NCBI GenBank assembly: GCA_023818725.1
Contig: JAMWBX010000005.1
Location: 1-12,977, forward strand
DNA: 12,977 nt
Origin: Candidatus Omnitrophota bacterium
Lineage (GTDB): Bacteria > Ratteibacteria > UBA8468 > B48-G9 > DTJG01
Direction of reading: 5' to 3'
In this document: positions 1-6,901 of the stretch, piece by piece
Position numbering within the stretch: the first letter of the stretch is position 1
How the letters are laid out: every line of letters starts with the position of its first letter
The notes under the pieces: model-generated
Database searches by the model: none
What the model was told of the DNA's origin: nothing
Seen by the model: the letters and a program-made list of their open reading frames with translations, nothing else
Position numbers and translations under genes: made by a program

Positions 1-1077
1 GCAGGTCCTTATGTCATTGATTTTGATGGAGAAACAGAAACAAAATGCATTTTCAATGGTAAAGAGATTCCATCTCAGTTTGATGCAAAACAAAAAAAGC
101 TTGTGGTAATACTTCCTGATATAGAACAGAATGAAATTGTTGAGCTTGAACTAACTGCTGGTAAGTTTGACGGTTCAGAAGTGAAATTTATTGACAGACC
201 TGAAAAAGGCATACTTGACATTATGATCGGACAAGAGTATTTCTCTTCCTATCATTATGGAAATAATGTCGTTCGTCCATTTTTGAATCCGTTAATAACA
301 GTGAAAGGAAAGTCGGTTCTCAGGCCGCCTGTTGCCGAAGGCAATCCGGAAAAACTTGATCATATACATCACAGAGGATTGTGGGTGGCGCATGGCGATA
401 TCAATGGAGTGGATAACTGGAGCGAAACCACAGGACATGGATGGACAGTTCATCAAGAGTTTATTGAAATTACCTCTGGTCCTGTTTTTGGCAGATTGCA
501 CGCAAAGAGCTTTTGGATGGATGGTTCAAAAACCAAAAAGATATGTGAAGAGGAAAGAATTATAACTGTTTACAATATGCCCGCGTCTGCAAGAATTATT
601 GATCATTTTACAATATTGAGGGCAAGCGAAGGAGAGCTTATTTTCAGGGATACAAAAGAATCAGGGCTTTTGAGCATCAGGGTTATGCCATCAATGCAGG
701 CAAATCAGAAAGGAACATTAGAAAACTCTATTGGCGGAATAAACGAGGATGAGTGCTGGGGAAAGAGAGCCCAGTGGTGTGATTACTATGGACCTGTTGA
801 TGATACTGTTGTGGGAATTTCAGTGTTTGATCACCCCGCAAATCTCAGGTATCCGACATGGTGGCACATAAGAAACTATGGGCTTTTCAGCGCAAACTTT
901 TTTGGACTGAGCGAGTTTACTGGAGACAAAAAGATTTCAGGAACCTACATTCTTCCAGCATATCAGGAAATGAAGCTTTTTTATAGAATTTATGTCCACC
1001 AGGGAGATACAAGACAGGCTATGGTACCTGTAAGATATCTTAACTTTCTTTATCCTGTGCAGGTATCGAAGATATAA
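1..1077 (+). CDS. DUF6807 ('PmoA') family protein, 5' end outside window
   Basis: The reading frame is open from the first base of the window to the TAA at 1075-1077, so the start lies upstream. The GTG at 103 is internal rather than a likely start. About 358 residues are visible. The family call rests on the histidine-rich stretch D-H-I-H-H-R-G-L-W (358-384), followed by a Gly/Asp/Asn/Trp-rich segment, and on a second Trp-Trp-His motif near 860-867. These are typical of DUF6807 proteins, often misnamed methane oxygenase PmoA, found in sugar-degradation loci beside oxidoreductases and sugar isomerase-like genes. There is no resemblance to membrane methane monooxygenase and no membrane segment is seen. 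The stop lies one base before the xylulokinase start, so the two are probably co-transcribed and the role is probably in carbohydrate use. The biochemical activity is unknown. Confidence 0.85.
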   Translation, partial: AGPYVIDFDGETETKCIFNGKEIPSQFDAKQKKLVVILPDIEQNEIVELELTAGKFDGSEVKFIDRPEKGILDIMIGQEYFSSYHYGNNVVRPFLNPLITVKGKSVLRPPVAEGNPEKLDHIHHRGLWVAHGDINGVDNWSETTGHGWTVHQEFIEITSGPVFGRLHAKSFWMDGSKTKKICEEERIITVYNMPASARIIDHFTILRASEGELIFRDTKESGLLSIRVMPSMQANQKGTLENSIGGINEDECWGKRAQWCDYYGPVDDTVVGISVFDHPANLRYPTWWHIRNYGLFSANFFGLSEFTGDKKISGTYILPAYQEMKLFYRIYVHQGDTRQAMVPVRYLNFLYPVQVSKI

Positions 1078-1078
1078 A

Positions 1079-2605
1079 ATGGAAAGATTTGTCATTGGAA
1101 TTGACCTGGGAACAACAGGCGTCAAAAGTGTACTGGTAAATGAAAAAGGACAGGTTGTTAATTCCTCCCTCAAAGAATATCCTCTCGTTACACCAAGGCC
1201 AGGATGGGCACAACAGGACCCTGAATTATGGTGGAGCGCAACAGTCGAGTCAATTCAATCTTTGGTAAAGACAATTGACCCTGCCTTGTTAGCCGGAATA
1301 GGATTAACAGGCCAGATGCACGGTTCGGTTTTTCTTGACAGTGATGGAAGTATCTTATATCCTGCCATTTTGTGGTGTGATCAGCGTACTGACCAGGAAT
1401 GTGAACAGATAAATGAAAAAGTCGGGAAAGACAGAATATTTGAGATCACCTGTAATCCGGTTCTTACTGGATTTCAAGCGCCAAAAATACTCTGGTTAAA
1501 AAATAATCATCCTGAAATTTACAGAAAGATTAAAAAAGTACTCCTTCCTAAGGACTATATAAGGTTTCGTCTTACTGGTGAGTTTGCCACAGATGTCTCT
1601 GATGCTTCCGGTACCAGCTTATTTGATGTGAGAAAGAGAAAATGGTCAGAAGAAATCCTTGATATACTCGAAATACCGTTTGATTGGTTTCCGCGGTCTT
1701 TTGAATCCGTTGAGATAACAGCCAGGACATCTGAAGAGATTCAAAGATTAACAGGTATTCCAGCAGGAACACCCGTAGTTGCCGGAGCCGGAGATCAGGC
1801 AGCAGGAGCTATCGGCACAGGTATCACAAAAGAAAAACTTATTTCAATATCTCTTGGCACAAGCGGAGTTGTTTTCGCTTTTTCAGAAAAGGTATTTGTT
1901 GATCCACAAAGAAGACTTCATACATTCTGCCATGCCGTGCCGGGAAAATGGCATCTTATGGGCGTTATGCTATCTGCTGGAGGTTCTTTCAGATGGTTCA
2001 GAGACACACTTGGCGAAAAGGAAAAAGAACAGGCAGAAAAGATAGGTAAGGATCCCTATGAAATTCTGACTTCTCTTGCAGAACGAGCTTCTCCGGGTTG
2101 TGACGGAGTGATTTTTCTTCCGTATCTTTCAGGGGAAAGGTGTCCTTATCCTGATCCAAACGCAAAGGGCGTATTTTTTGGTATTTCTTTGAAAACGACA
2201 AAATCCGACCTGGTAAGATCTGTTATTGAAGGAGTGAGCTTTGGAATAAGGGATAGTGTTGAAATAATGAAGAGTATTGGACTTCCACTTGGTGGACATT
2301 GCAGAGTTTCAGGCGGAGGCGCGAAAAGCGCATTCTGGGTGAAGCTTCTTGCTGACACTATCGGTGAAAAAATGGTTCGCCTTGTTTCAGAGGAGGGTCC
2401 TTCATATGGTGCAGCGCTTCTTGCTGGTTCAGGCACAGGAGTTTTTCCTGATATTCAGAGAACATGTGAGATGTTTATTTCGATAAATGATGAGTTTACT
2501 CCGGATTTAGCCAATCATACCTTCTACACGAAAATCTATAACCTTTACAGGGATCTGTACAGAAATCTGAAAGGTTCGTTTGACTTAATATCCGATTTGT
2601 TTTAA
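1079..2605 (+). CDS. xylB: Xylulokinase-type FGGY sugar kinase
   Basis: This is a 508-residue cytoplasmic FGGY-family kinase, the usual full length. Xylulokinases phosphorylate D-xylulose with ATP to xylulose 5-phosphate, feeding the pentose phosphate pathway. The N-terminal phosphate-binding motif DLGTTGVK is at residues 9-16. The GQMHG motif at 78-82 is characteristic of xylulokinases among FGGY kinases. The predicted catalytic base is Asp239 in GAGDQAAG. The C-terminal FGGY domain carries the Gly-rich SGGGAKS motif that binds adenine nucleotide. The ATG comes one base after the upstream DUF6807 stop, so translational coupling is likely. No xylose isomerase is visible in the window, so the true substrate could be another ketose. 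The last codons and the stop overlap a probable promoter for rpsI. Confidence 0.92.
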   Translation: MERFVIGIDLGTTGVKSVLVNEKGQVVNSSLKEYPLVTPRPGWAQQDPELWWSATVESIQSLVKTIDPALLAGIGLTGQMHGSVFLDSDGSILYPAILWCDQRTDQECEQINEKVGKDRIFEITCNPVLTGFQAPKILWLKNNHPEIYRKIKKVLLPKDYIRFRLTGEFATDVSDASGTSLFDVRKRKWSEEILDILEIPFDWFPRSFESVEITARTSEEIQRLTGIPAGTPVVAGAGDQAAGAIGTGITKEKLISISLGTSGVVFAFSEKVFVDPQRRLHTFCHAVPGKWHLMGVMLSAGGSFRWFRDTLGEKEKEQAEKIGKDPYEILTSLAERASPGCDGVIFLPYLSGERCPYPDPNAKGVFFGISLKTTKSDLVRSVIEGVSFGIRDSVEIMKSIGLPLGGHCRVSGGGAKSAFWVKLLADTIGEKMVRLVSEEGPSYGAALLAGSGTGVFPDIQRTCEMFISINDEFTPDLANHTFYTKIYNLYRDLYRNLKGSFDLISDLF

Positions 2606-2608
2606 AAT
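2580..2608 (+). promoter_or_regulatory. Probable sigma70-type promoter for rpsI inside the xylB end
   Basis: A -35 box TTGACT (2580-2585, 5/6 to consensus) and a -10 box TAAAAT (2603-2608, 5/6) are separated by exactly 17 bp. Transcription would begin near 2615, leaving a short leader to the rpsI ATG at 2633. The -35 lies in the last codons of xylB and the -10 overlaps its TAA stop. A perfect TATAAT at 2615-2620 also exists, but it has no matching -35 and lies too close to the SD. Confidence 0.5.
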
Positions 2609-2632
2609 ACTTTTTATAATTTTGGAGGACAA

Positions 2633-3025
2633 ATGGAAGGAAACCTTTTGATTGCAGTAGGAAGAAGAAAAACAGCGCGGGCTATTGTGAAAATCTCTCA
2701 AGGAGAAGGAAAGATTACTGTTAACGGTAGGTCCCTTCAACAGTATTTTCCTCTTATTACCCAGCAGGCAGAGGTTCTTAAACCATTGAAGGTTGCAGAA
2801 TTGGATGGGAAGTTCAATATCGAGGTCAAAAGCGAGGGCGGTGGTATATCTGGCCAGGTTGATGCAATAAAACTGGGGATTGCACGCGCTATTGCTAAAT
2901 ACAATCCCGACTTTATTCCAAGATTGAGAGAATTTGCCCTCTTGACCAGAGATCCGCGAATGAAAGAAAGGAAGAAATACGGGCAGAAGGGTGCCAGAAA
3001 AAGGTTCCAGTGGACAAAGCGATAA
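2633..3025 (+). CDS. rpsI: 30S ribosomal protein S9
   Basis: This 130-residue protein has the standard S9/uS9 length. It is a small-subunit protein whose extended C-terminal tail reaches the P-site tRNA. The signature GRRKTARA is at residues 10-17. The typical basic end, Arg/Lys-rich KKYGQKGARKR leading to a terminal Thr-Lys-Arg, is intact. A strong SD, GGAGGA at 2624-2629, precedes the ATG by three bases. In most bacteria rplM (L13) lies immediately upstream of rpsI, but here the upstream gene is a xylulokinase and no rplM is present. A local promoter seems to replace the usual ribosomal operon lead. argC follows after 15 bases. Confidence 0.97.
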   Translation: MEGNLLIAVGRRKTARAIVKISQGEGKITVNGRSLQQYFPLITQQAEVLKPLKVAELDGKFNIEVKSEGGGISGQVDAIKLGIARAIAKYNPDFIPRLREFALLTRDPRMKERKKYGQKGARKRFQWTKR

Positions 3026-3040
3026 TCTTCACACCTGTTG

Positions 3041-4075
3041 ATGAAAAACACAAAACTGAAAGCAGCAATTTTTGGGATTTCAGGATACGCTGGCAGGAAA
3101 CTGTTTGAAATTTTGCTTCAGCATCCGTATGTTGAGGTAACTGCAGGATTTGTTGCGCCTGACGAGCCTGACATGAGTGCGGCGCACATGCATCCAAGGA
3201 TTGCAAAAACGACTGAACTGAATTGCTCAAATAAAATTGACTGGGAAATTATCGAAAAAAAAACTGATATAGTTTTTCTTGCCCTTCCGCACGCTGTTTC
3301 GATGTCTTTTGTTCCTAAGATTTTTTCTCTTGGCAAGAAGATAATAGACTTAAGCGCTGACTATAGATTTTCTGATGAGAAGCTTTATGAAAAATGGTAC
3401 CAGAGGCATACTTCTCCCGAGCTTCTGTCCAGGGCGATCTATGGACTTCCTGAGCTTTACAGAGAAGAAATAAAAAAAGCTCAGCTTGTGGCAAATCCTG
3501 GATGTTATCCTACATCAGCAATCTTAGGGGTCTTACCTCTTGCAAAAGAAAATATCGTCAAAGGTAGATTGATTGTTAATTCTTTGAGCGGTTTTACTGG
3601 CGCTGGAAGGAAGCCAGATGTTGCACTATTGTTTGCTGAAGGAAACGAAACCAGCCGCGCTTACAAAATTGGGGAACACCGTCATCAACCTGAAATTCAG
3701 CACATTCTTGAAAAGGTAGGATGCAGGGTTGATGTGACATTTGTTCCTCACCTGATCCCTGTTAACTGCGGGATTCTAACAACAATTTATATTGAGCTTG
3801 CCCGGGACATTGCAGAAGAAAAACTTCTTCAGATTTATGAGGATTTTTACAAAGATGAGCCCTTTGTCCGAGTTATGAAATATGGAAGCTCGCCTGAAAT
3901 AAAAAACATTGCAGGCACAAACTTCTGCGACATAGGGGTAAAAAAGATAAACAGTTCTCTTCTGGTTGTTGTTAGCGCAATTGATAATCTTGTGAAAGGA
4001 GCTTCCGGACAGGCAGTTCAGAATATGAACATCATGATGGGTTTTGATGAAACACTTCCTTTTTATTCAAAATGA
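3041..4075 (+). CDS. argC: N-acetyl-gamma-glutamyl-phosphate reductase
   Basis: ArgC carries out the third step of arginine biosynthesis: NADPH-dependent reduction of N-acetylglutamyl 5-phosphate to the semialdehyde in the cytoplasm. The product is 344 residues, normal for the long (type 1) form. The dinucleotide-binding motif GISGYAG is at residues 12-18. The catalytic cysteine is Cys155 in NPGCYPT. The conserved GEHRHQPEI is at 211-219, with the second catalytic residue in this block. I chose ATG 3041. An in-frame TTG lies directly before it at 3038, and neither has a recognisable SD, so translation probably depends on coupling to rpsI 15 bases upstream. The stop overlaps the next gene as ATGA (4072-4075). 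No other arg biosynthesis gene is visible here. Confidence 0.96.
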   Translation: MKNTKLKAAIFGISGYAGRKLFEILLQHPYVEVTAGFVAPDEPDMSAAHMHPRIAKTTELNCSNKIDWEIIEKKTDIVFLALPHAVSMSFVPKIFSLGKKIIDLSADYRFSDEKLYEKWYQRHTSPELLSRAIYGLPELYREEIKKAQLVANPGCYPTSAILGVLPLAKENIVKGRLIVNSLSGFTGAGRKPDVALLFAEGNETSRAYKIGEHRHQPEIQHILEKVGCRVDVTFVPHLIPVNCGILTTIYIELARDIAEEKLLQIYEDFYKDEPFVRVMKYGSSPEIKNIAGTNFCDIGVKKINSSLLVVVSAIDNLVKGASGQAVQNMNIMMGFDETLPFYSK

Positions 4076-4656
4076 AATTGGCTTTTCTTGACAGAGATGG
4101 CGTAATTTCAATTTTCACTCCGAACGACTACATAAAAAAATGGGATGAGTTTCAGTTTCTACCCAGTGCAATAGAAGGGCTTCGAATCCTTGCTCAAGAT
4201 GGCTTCAAAATCATTATTATTTCAAATCAGGCGGGTGTTGGAAGAAAAGTTTTTTCAGAGAAAGACCTGCAAGATACCACAGAAAGAATGCTGTCAGAAT
4301 TGAAACGAAATGGGATTGAAATTTTTAAGGTTTACTATTGCATACACACTCCTGAAGACAATTGCAATTGCAGAAAGCCAAAAACAGGAATGCTGGAAAG
4401 GTTTATTTCAGAATATGGCGATTTTGAAAGGGAGAGGGCTTTTTTTGTAGGGGATAGCGATGTTGATATTGAAATTGGTGCAAGGATGGGCCTGAAGACA
4501 ATTCTTGTTCTATCCGGAAAAACAAAATCCATTGAAGAGGTTGAAAAATGGAATTATAAACCCGATTTTATCGCATCTGACCTTAAAGAGGCTGCAGAGA
4601 TTATTGTAACAGGGAGAACCAATGGACAGGAAAATAAAAGTTGTTGTCTGGAATGA
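4072..4656 (+). CDS. HAD-IIIA phosphatase, GmhB-like (D,D-heptose 1,7-bisphosphate phosphatase family)
   Basis: This is a 194-residue protein of the GmhB/histidinol-phosphatase HAD subfamily, which removes the C7 phosphate from heptose bisphosphates in LPS inner-core heptose synthesis. HAD motif I is DRDGV with Asp7 and Asp9. Motif II is the Ser-Asn-Gln at 51-53. The Zn-binding loop that defines GmhB is present as Cys90, His92, Cys98 and Cys100, running into RKPKTGM with Lys104. Motif IV is GDSDVD with Asp128 and Asp132. The start overlaps the argC stop by 4 nt and the 3' end overlaps thuA by 35 nt. No gmhA, hldE or waaC/F is visible, so heptose phosphatase activity is inferred by family. Histidinol-phosphate or another sugar phosphate is possible. 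The window does carry other LPS genes farther right. Confidence 0.85.
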   Translation: MKLAFLDRDGVISIFTPNDYIKKWDEFQFLPSAIEGLRILAQDGFKIIIISNQAGVGRKVFSEKDLQDTTERMLSELKRNGIEIFKVYYCIHTPEDNCNCRKPKTGMLERFISEYGDFERERAFFVGDSDVDIEIGARMGLKTILVLSGKTKSIEEVEKWNYKPDFIASDLKEAAEIIVTGRTNGQENKSCCLE

Positions 4657-5341
4657 GTTCAGGCATGAAAAAAAGGTCGAAAAGATAAAGAAAATCTATC
4701 CAGACGGAATGCACGCTGTGATAGCAAAACATCTCAATTCTCAATCAGACATTGTCGCGTCTCTTGCGTGTCTTGATGAACCAGAGCATGGACTTTCAAA
4801 CGAGGTTCTTGAACAGACAGATGTTTTGATATGGTGGGGTCATGGCGCCCATCACGAAGTGAAAGATGAAATAGTAGCAAGGGTGCATAACAGAGTCCTT
4901 GAAGGAATGGGAATTATATGTCTTCATTCAGCACATTTTTCAAAAATTTTTAAATCGCTTATGGGAACATCTTGTGTTTTGAACTGGAGAGACGGCGGAA
5001 AAGAGAGGATATGGACCATTGAGCCATCTCATCCGATAGCAGATGGAATTCCAGAATATTTTGAGTTGCCTGAAACCGAAATGTATGGAGAAAGGTTTGA
5101 TATTCCAGCGCCTGAAAAGATAATTTTTATTTCCTGGTATCCGGGAGGCGAGGTTTTCAGAAGCGGCTGCGTGTGGGAAAGAGGACATGGAAGGATTTTC
5201 TATTTTTCACCTGGCCATGAGACATTTCCGATTTATTATGACTCCAATGTTTTGAAGGTTATCACAAATGCGGTAAGGTGGGCTGCTCCAAGGATTATAA
5301 AAAAGCAGGAATGTAAAAATGTCCCACCGATCGAAAAATAG
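4622..5341 (+). CDS. ThuA-family protein
   Basis: This is a 239-residue protein of the ThuA family (trehalose-utilization-like, with a glutamine-amidotransferase-like fold). The family signature WNEFRHEK lies at residues 10-17 and a [10 protein letters not shown] block follows, with LHSAH after that. The amidotransferase catalytic triad is not evident, as is usual for ThuA. ThuA proteins are linked to breakdown of disaccharides and 3-keto-glycosides, but the reaction here is not shown by sequence. An SD-like GGGAG at 2-3 codons upstream (4612-4616) supports the ATG at 4622. The gene therefore begins 35 nt inside the GmhB-like gene in another frame. Its TAG is 4 bp from the stop of the oppositely oriented agmatinase. 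A link to the DUF6807/xylulokinase genes farther upstream is plausible but indirect. Confidence 0.85.
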   Translation: MDRKIKVVVWNEFRHEKKVEKIKKIYPDGMHAVIAKHLNSQSDIVASLACLDEPEHGLSNEVLEQTDVLIWWGHGAHHEVKDEIVARVHNRVLEGMGIICLHSAHFSKIFKSLMGTSCVLNWRDGGKERIWTIEPSHPIADGIPEYFELPETEMYGERFDIPAPEKIIFISWYPGGEVFRSGCVWERGHGRIFYFSPGHETFPIYYDSNVLKVITNAVRWAAPRIIKKQECKNVPPIEK

Positions 5342-5347
5342 TTTTTC
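5333..5347. terminator. Weak A/T hairpin between convergent genes
   Basis: GAAAAA-TAG-TTTTTC is a perfect 6-bp inverted repeat with a 3-base loop, lying across the thuA stop and the agmatinase stop and followed by AATTTTTT on the + strand. It could act as a weak bidirectional terminator. It has only one G-C pair and could be a chance A/T match, so this is a low-confidence call. Confidence 0.2.
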
Positions 5348-6215
5348 AATTTTTTGCAGTCAGATATGCGATGATTTTATAAATAAGCTTTGCGGCCATA
5401 AATGAAGAAGCGCAGTAATGATTCGATGGAGAAAGCTCAACAAGGTCAGCGCCCACGACCCTATGTCCTGCGATAAATTTTTTCAAAAAGCCAGTTACTT
5501 CGTACCACGTTAGTCCTCCTGGTTCAACAGTTCCTGTGTCAGGAACGACTGAGGGGTCAAAACAATCAACATCAATTGAGATGTAATAGTTGCCTTCAGG
5601 AATAGAACTGGCTTTATCAATCAAGGTCTGATTTCTACATGTATGCGCAAAGTTTATATGGATATTTTTCAACCCAGATAAGGCATCCTTTTCTTCTTTA
5701 CTGATACTTCTTATCCCAAAACTAAAAATCTCGCATCCGAGTTCAGATATTCTTCTCATTACACAGGCATGGCTTGACCTGCTTCCTTCATATTCAATTC
5801 TCAAGTCAGCATGAGCATCAAAATGAATGACCTTAAGATCCGAGTATTTTTTCTTATATTCCTTTACAACTGGAAAACTTATTGAGTGCTCTCCGCCGAG
5901 CACGAAAAGGAATTTGTCTTTTTCAATTATTTTTTTTGCGGCAGAACTGATTTTTTTCATCATTTTTCCGGTGCTGTCTATTTCCTGAACAATCTCAGGC
6001 AGTGTGAGTATGCCATTTCGCCAGGGCTCTGAATCAGTTTCTTCGTCATAAAGCTCCATGTATCTTGACGAAAGCAGGATTGATTCAGGTCCGAACCTTG
6101 TCCCCGGTTTGAAGGAAACGGTTGATTCGTATGGTACAGGAAGTAAAATAAATTTTGCACTGCTTAGTGGAATTTTTTCCAGTCCTCCGAATGTGTATGG
6201 AAGGGCTTTATTCAT
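5346..6215 (-). CDS. speB: Agmatinase (ureohydrolase)
   Basis: SpeB hydrolyses agmatine to putrescine and urea. The 289-residue product has the normal length and the complete binuclear Mn site of the arginase/agmatinase family: His110 in GGEHS, Asp133, His135 and Asp137 in DAHAD, and Asp215 and Asp217 in SIDVDCFDPS. His149 in SHACVMRR fits the conserved substrate-side position. I chose the ATG at 6215, which is 7 nt after the pdaD stop. A TTG at 6248 would extend the protein by 11 residues but would overlap pdaD and has no support. No clear SD is seen, so coupling to pdaD is likely. The preceding gene supplies agmatine, so agmatinase is preferred over arginase or formiminoglutamase. Confidence 0.94.
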   Translation of the reverse strand: MNKALPYTFGGLEKIPLSSAKFILLPVPYESTVSFKPGTRFGPESILLSSRYMELYDEETDSEPWRNGILTLPEIVQEIDSTGKMMKKISSAAKKIIEKDKFLFVLGGEHSISFPVVKEYKKKYSDLKVIHFDAHADLRIEYEGSRSSHACVMRRISELGCEIFSFGIRSISKEEKDALSGLKNIHINFAHTCRNQTLIDKASSIPEGNYYISIDVDCFDPSVVPDTGTVEPGGLTWYEVTGFLKKFIAGHRVVGADLVELSPSNHYCASSFMAAKLIYKIIAYLTAKN

Positions 6216-6222
6216 GGCATTA

Positions 6223-6771
6223 TTAAAGTACAAAAACCGCAGCAGCAATTACTGTTGTCCACAATCCGTTTTTATCACCGATTGCAGACTGAGTGATATT
6301 GGTTGTCTTGATAATCTGGTTTGACATTCTCCATATCTGTTTTTTTTCATCATAGGATGAGTTTGGATCGAACTCAAGTCCCAAAATTGTCGCAAGCATA
6401 GTGGCTGCCAGGTCTTCTGCATAGTCGCCTGCTTTTTCTTCTGTTTCCCCGAAGCTTTCATGTTCTGAAAGATATCCATATTGATTCGGATCTTTGGGAA
6501 TGGCAAGTCCCACGGATGCGGTTATTAATCTATGCGGTTCATTGGTGGCGTTTTTGCTCATTACCACATAGAGTACCTGACCGGGCTTGAGATATGAAAG
6601 ACCTTCTGTTTTTGAAATGAGTTTGCAGTGAGGCGGAAAGATGCTTGAGATTGATACAAGGTTAAACTGCGCTATAGAAGCGTTTCTCAATGCTCTTTCA
6701 AAACTTGTCAGTTTCTCAGTGTCTTTGCCGACGCCTTTGGTCAGAAAAATTTTCTTTGCGACAAGGTCCAA
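6223..6771 (-). CDS. pdaD: Pyruvoyl-dependent arginine decarboxylase
   Basis: PdaD decarboxylates arginine to agmatine using a pyruvoyl group made by self-cleavage of the proenzyme, with no need for PLP. The product is 182 residues, within the family range. The self-processing site is the conserved Ile-Ser-Ser-Ile-x-Pro-Pro block (residues 41-47). Cleavage is expected between Ser42 and Ser43, by comparison with the Methanocaldococcus jannaschii enzyme. The preceding NLVS and the later block with SVGLAIPKD match the family core. Translation starts at TTG (6771-6769), preceded by AGGAGGTGA (6784-6776) at an ideal four-base spacing. speB follows 7 nt after its stop, completing an arginine to agmatine to putrescine route. 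Confidence 0.93.
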   Translation of the reverse strand: MDLVAKKIFLTKGVGKDTEKLTSFERALRNASIAQFNLVSISSIFPPHCKLISKTEGLSYLKPGQVLYVVMSKNATNEPHRLITASVGLAIPKDPNQYGYLSEHESFGETEEKAGDYAEDLAATMLATILGLEFDPNSSYDEKKQIWRMSNQIIKTTNITQSAIGDKNGLWTTVIAAAVFVL

Positions 6772-6810
6772 TTTTTCACCTCCTGCTTGTCTGTTATTTT
6801 ATGGTTAATA

Positions 6811-6839
6811 ATTAAAAACCTTTGCGATAAATTTGTCAA
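6811..6839 (-). promoter_or_regulatory. Sigma70-type promoter for pdaD-speB
   Basis: Read on the - strand, TTGACA (6839-6834) is a perfect -35 and TTTAAT (6816-6811) a 5/6 -10, with exactly 17 bp between. Transcription would start near 6804, about 33 nt before the TTG start of pdaD, leaving room for the AGGAGGTGA SD. The -10 lies in a TTAAT-A-ATTAA palindrome (6805-6815). Confidence 0.6.
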
Positions 6840-6843
6840 ATTT
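6829..6843. promoter_or_regulatory. Possible operator, AAATTT-GTC-AAATTT
   Basis: Two AAATTT hexamers separated by GTC form both a direct and an inverted repeat. The element covers the -35 of the pdaD promoter and sits just upstream of the rightward promoter, a good place for a shared repressor or activator. It is A/T-rich in an A/T-rich gap, so chance is possible. Confidence 0.25.
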
Positions 6844-6847
6844 TCTC

Positions 6848-6876
6848 GAAACAGGTTTTCTTTTCTATGTTATAAT
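6848..6876 (+). promoter_or_regulatory. Extended -10 promoter for the UROD-queE-queC-lpxI-waaA operon
   Basis: TGTTATAAT (6868-6876) is a perfect TGn-extended -10 box. The -35 at 17-bp spacing is weak (GAAACA, 6848-6853, 3/6), as is common for extended -10 promoters. The start would be near 6883, followed by the SD GGAG (6893-6896) and the TTG start at 6902. Confidence 0.6.
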
Positions 6877-6901
6877 AGACTAACAAGCACTAGGAGTTTA
6901 C

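Noticed and set aside
103..105. GTG as the start of the first gene
   Set aside because: The frame stays open to base 1, so this is probably an internal codon of a longer DUF6807 protein.
1572..1772. Antisense frames within xylB, argC, the UROD-like gene, waaA and others
   Set aside because: No SD, no recognisable motif, and each lies entirely opposite a strongly supported gene.
2615..2620. Perfect TATAAT upstream of rpsI
   Set aside because: No -35 at a useful distance, and its start would fall on the SD. The TAAAAT promoter just upstream fits better.
6216..6248. Longer speB start at TTG 6248
   Set aside because: It would overlap pdaD by 26 nt with no SD. ATG 6215 gives the normal agmatinase length and N-terminus.
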